Source: Clostridia bacterium (GTDB lineage: Bacteria > Bacillota > Clostridia > Oscillospirales > Acutalibacteraceae). From it: 8,290 bases of DNA. The notes under the pieces were generated by a model. The model worked only from the letters and a program-made list of their open reading frames with translations, did not search any database and was not told where the DNA came from. The stretch covers positions 1 to 8,290 of the forward strand of contig CAAFXF010000086.1 in NCBI GenBank assembly GCA_900766895.1. The letters run 5' to 3'. Shown here one piece after another: positions 6,784-8,290 of the stretch (positions are counted from its first letter, which is position 1; each line of letters opens with the position of its first letter). Made by a program: the position numbers and the translations under genes.

Positions 6784-7902
6784 ATGGGAAAGATTAAATC
6801 GGCACTTTATCCGCATCTTCAAAGGATGAGATATAAAAACTTAATATCAGCCTTTGAAAAGGGTAAAAAGCAGGATATGATTGATAATCAAATTCTTATG
6901 CTTTCAACCTCAAAGGGTAGGCTTGGCGGAAATCTCGGTGCGATTAAGGCTTACATAGAGCTTAATTTGCTTGATTATAAAATAATTACCGTAACCTGTG
7001 TTGACCAAATGAGCACCGACGAGCTCGGTGCAGTAATGGCACAGTCAAGGTTTATTATGGTTGATGATTTTGAGCCTATGGTATATGTTCTTAAGCTTCG
7101 CCCAAATCAACAGCTCGTTCAGGTTTGGCATGCTATGGGAGCGTTCAAACGCTTTGGTTACGGCAGGGCAACTGCCGAAACAGGCTCGTTAACCCATAAA
7201 AATTATACAAAGGCTATCGTTTCGTCACCCGAAATTGCCGATATTTATGCCGAGTCATTTGGCATTTCAAGTGATAAAATTATTCCCGTCGGCACACCGA
7301 GGACAGATGCCTTCTTTGATGAAAAATACGTTTCGCTTGCCAAAGAAAGATTGTACGGCAAAGCCCCTGAGTTGAGAAATAAAAGGATTTGTCTTTTTGC
7401 TCCGACCTTTAGGGGACAGAATGTAAATGATGCCTTTTATCCAAGTGAATTTATTGATCTTCAGGCTTTGTCAAATTCTCTCGGTGAGGATTGGGCAATT
7501 ATAGTTAAGCTTCATCCTTTTGTTAAGGATAAGCTCGATATACCTAAATCAAACAGTATTTTTGACTTCAGCGATGAAAGGGAGATTAATGATATTCTCT
7601 TTATCACCGATGTTCTTGTAACAGATTATTCCTCTGTTATTTTTGAAAACGCAATTATCGGCAATTCAGCGGTTTTGTACGCTCCCGATTATGAGCAGTA
7701 TAACGCAAACCGAGGCTTTTATTATGATTACAGCGATTATTCCTGCGGCAGTATCGTTACCAATCAGTGTGAGCTTGCCGATGCAATAAAATCTATAACA
7801 AACAATAACCCACAGTATACGGCGTTTAAGCAGAGATTTGTTTCACTATGCGACGGTAATTCCTGTAAACGCTTTGTTGAAAAAATCTTGGAGGAAAAAT
7901 AA
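6784..7902 (+). CDS. CDP-glycerol glycerophosphotransferase family protein (TagB/TagF-like), second tandem copy
   Basis: This 372-residue paralogue of the preceding gene shares the same order of motifs: QVWHAMGAFKRFG (113-125) with H116, IVSSPEIADIYAESFG (145-160), IPVGTPRTD (167-175), LFAPTFRG (204-211), VKLHPF (241-246, the canonical KLHP form), VTDYSSVIFENA (279-290) and NRGFYYDYSD (309-318). It lacks the hydrophobic N-terminal helix of copy 1 and instead begins with a basic segment (MGKIKSALYPHLQRMRYK), so membrane contact, if any, is electrostatic. The start is one base after the previous stop, with AAGG at 6774-6777. The clear divergence outside the motifs suggests the two copies have distinct steps, such as priming versus extension, or work together. 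That division is inferred, not shown. It is followed without any gap by an aminotransferase gene. Confidence 0.9.
   Translation: MGKIKSALYPHLQRMRYKNLISAFEKGKKQDMIDNQILMLSTSKGRLGGNLGAIKAYIELNLLDYKIITVTCVDQMSTDELGAVMAQSRFIMVDDFEPMVYVLKLRPNQQLVQVWHAMGAFKRFGYGRATAETGSLTHKNYTKAIVSSPEIADIYAESFGISSDKIIPVGTPRTDAFFDEKYVSLAKERLYGKAPELRNKRICLFAPTFRGQNVNDAFYPSEFIDLQALSNSLGEDWAIIVKLHPFVKDKLDIPKSNSIFDFSDEREINDILFITDVLVTDYSSVIFENAIIGNSAVLYAPDYEQYNANRGFYYDYSDYSCGSIVTNQCELADAIKSITNNNPQYTAFKQRFVSLCDGNSCKRFVEKILEEK
7890..7894 (+). promoter_or_regulatory. Ribosome binding site of the aminotransferase gene
   Basis: GGAGG lies within the last codons of the second transferase, 8 bases before the ATG at 7903. It supports a start that abuts the preceding stop codon (TAAATG). 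Confidence 0.8.
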
Positions 7903-8290
7903 ATGGAATTACAGGTTTCAAAAAAGTATGCAAATATGAAGCCGTCAGCTACAAGAGAAATTCTCAAGGCAACCTCTGACCCGTCGGTAATCGCATTTGC
8001 GGGCGGTTCTCCCGCTGTTGAGGCTTTTCCCTGCGAGGAGGTAAAAAAAATAACCGCAGAAATTTTGGAGGAAAACCCTGTTTCTGCTCTTGTTTACGGA
8101 GTATCAGAGGGCTATGACCCTTTGCGAGAGACCGTTAAGGCTTGGCTTAAAAGAAGAAACAATATCGGCACAGAAGACGATGTAGTAATCATTACGGCAG
8201 GCGGCACACAGGTTATGGATATTACAACAAGGGTGCTTTGCTCCGAGGGTGACACCGTTATCTGCGAGGAGCCTTCGTTTATCGGATCAC
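7903..8290 (+). CDS. PLP-dependent aminotransferase, class I/II fold, 3'-partial
   Basis: The first 129 codons are present with no stop before the window end; members of the family have about 390-400 residues, so roughly the N-terminal third is seen. Visible motifs are those of the fold-type I subgroup containing 2-aminoadipate/LysN-like and related broad-specificity transaminases: IAFAGGSPAVEAFP (27-40), LVYGVSEGYDPLRE (57-70), VVIITAGGTQVMD (88-100) and GDTVICEEPSF (110-120). TAGGTQ is the expected phosphate-binding region. The PLP lysine lies beyond the window. There is no GntR-type helix-turn-helix domain at the N-terminus, so it is an enzyme and not a MocR regulator. It starts directly after the stop of the preceding gene, so it is very probably translated from the same mRNA. 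The substrate amino acid cannot be read from this part. Confidence 0.9.
   Translation, partial: MELQVSKKYANMKPSATREILKATSDPSVIAFAGGSPAVEAFPCEEVKKITAEILEENPVSALVYGVSEGYDPLRETVKAWLKRRNNIGTEDDVVIITAGGTQVMDITTRVLCSEGDTVICEEPSFIGS

Noticed and set aside
7903..8290. MocR-type transcription regulator
   Set aside because: The aminotransferase-like sequence begins right at the start codon, with no GntR helix-turn-helix domain before it.
1..8290. Mobile element, CRISPR array, toxin-antitoxin or defence genes
   Set aside because: No direct-repeat arrays, terminal inverted repeats, transposase/integrase motifs or small paired genes were seen; base and codon use look even across all genes.

Overview
The window reads as a chromosomal segment of a low-to-mid GC Firmicute, most likely a gut Clostridia/Oscillospirales-type organism. 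This is inferred from strong AGGAGG-type ribosome binding sites, near-consensus sigma-A promoters in very AT-rich spacers, an LCP wall-assembly protein and TagB/TagF-type teichoic acid enzymes; no species can be named from the sequence alone. All seven genes lie on the + strand and coding density is very high. There is no tRNA, rRNA, CRISPR array, insertion sequence or phage gene, and no gene-free stretch longer than 117 bases.

Region 1 (1-1233) is the 3' part of an LCP (LytR-CpsA-Psr) gene. Its reading frame is open back to base 1, so the true start lies upstream. The protein has a charged, low-complexity cytoplasmic N-terminus, one membrane anchor and an extracytoplasmic LCP domain. Such enzymes transfer lipid-linked anionic polymers to peptidoglycan.

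Region 2 (1245-4265) is a self-contained two-gene transcription unit. A near-consensus promoter with an extended -10 (1245-1273) drives a cytosolic GH20 beta-N-acetylhexosaminidase (1315-2913) and, one base after its stop, a membrane-embedded M28-family metallopeptidase (2915-4210). The unit ends at a 14-bp rho-independent terminator (4225-4265). A shared role in hydrolysing amino-sugar and peptide material, such as wall or mucin fragments, is plausible but inferred.

Region 3 (4269 to the window end) is a second transcription unit with its own promoter (4269-4297). It holds glyA (serine hydroxymethyltransferase), two tandem diverged paralogues of the CDP-glycerol glycerophosphotransferase family (TagB/TagF-like, 395 and 372 aa), and the first 129 codons of a class I/II PLP aminotransferase that runs off the window. 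Gaps between these genes are 13, 1 and 0 bases with no terminator, so they are probably co-transcribed. The pairing of two TagB-sized transferases with two PLP enzymes of amino-acid metabolism is the most interesting context here. The LCP ligase of region 1 fits an organism that makes a teichoic-acid-like polymer.

Nothing in the window clearly shows a wholly new system. The most notable observations are the M28 peptidase with a transmembrane hairpin inserted between its metal ligands, the tandem transferase pair embedded in a glyA operon, and the unusual N-terminal tail of the LCP protein.
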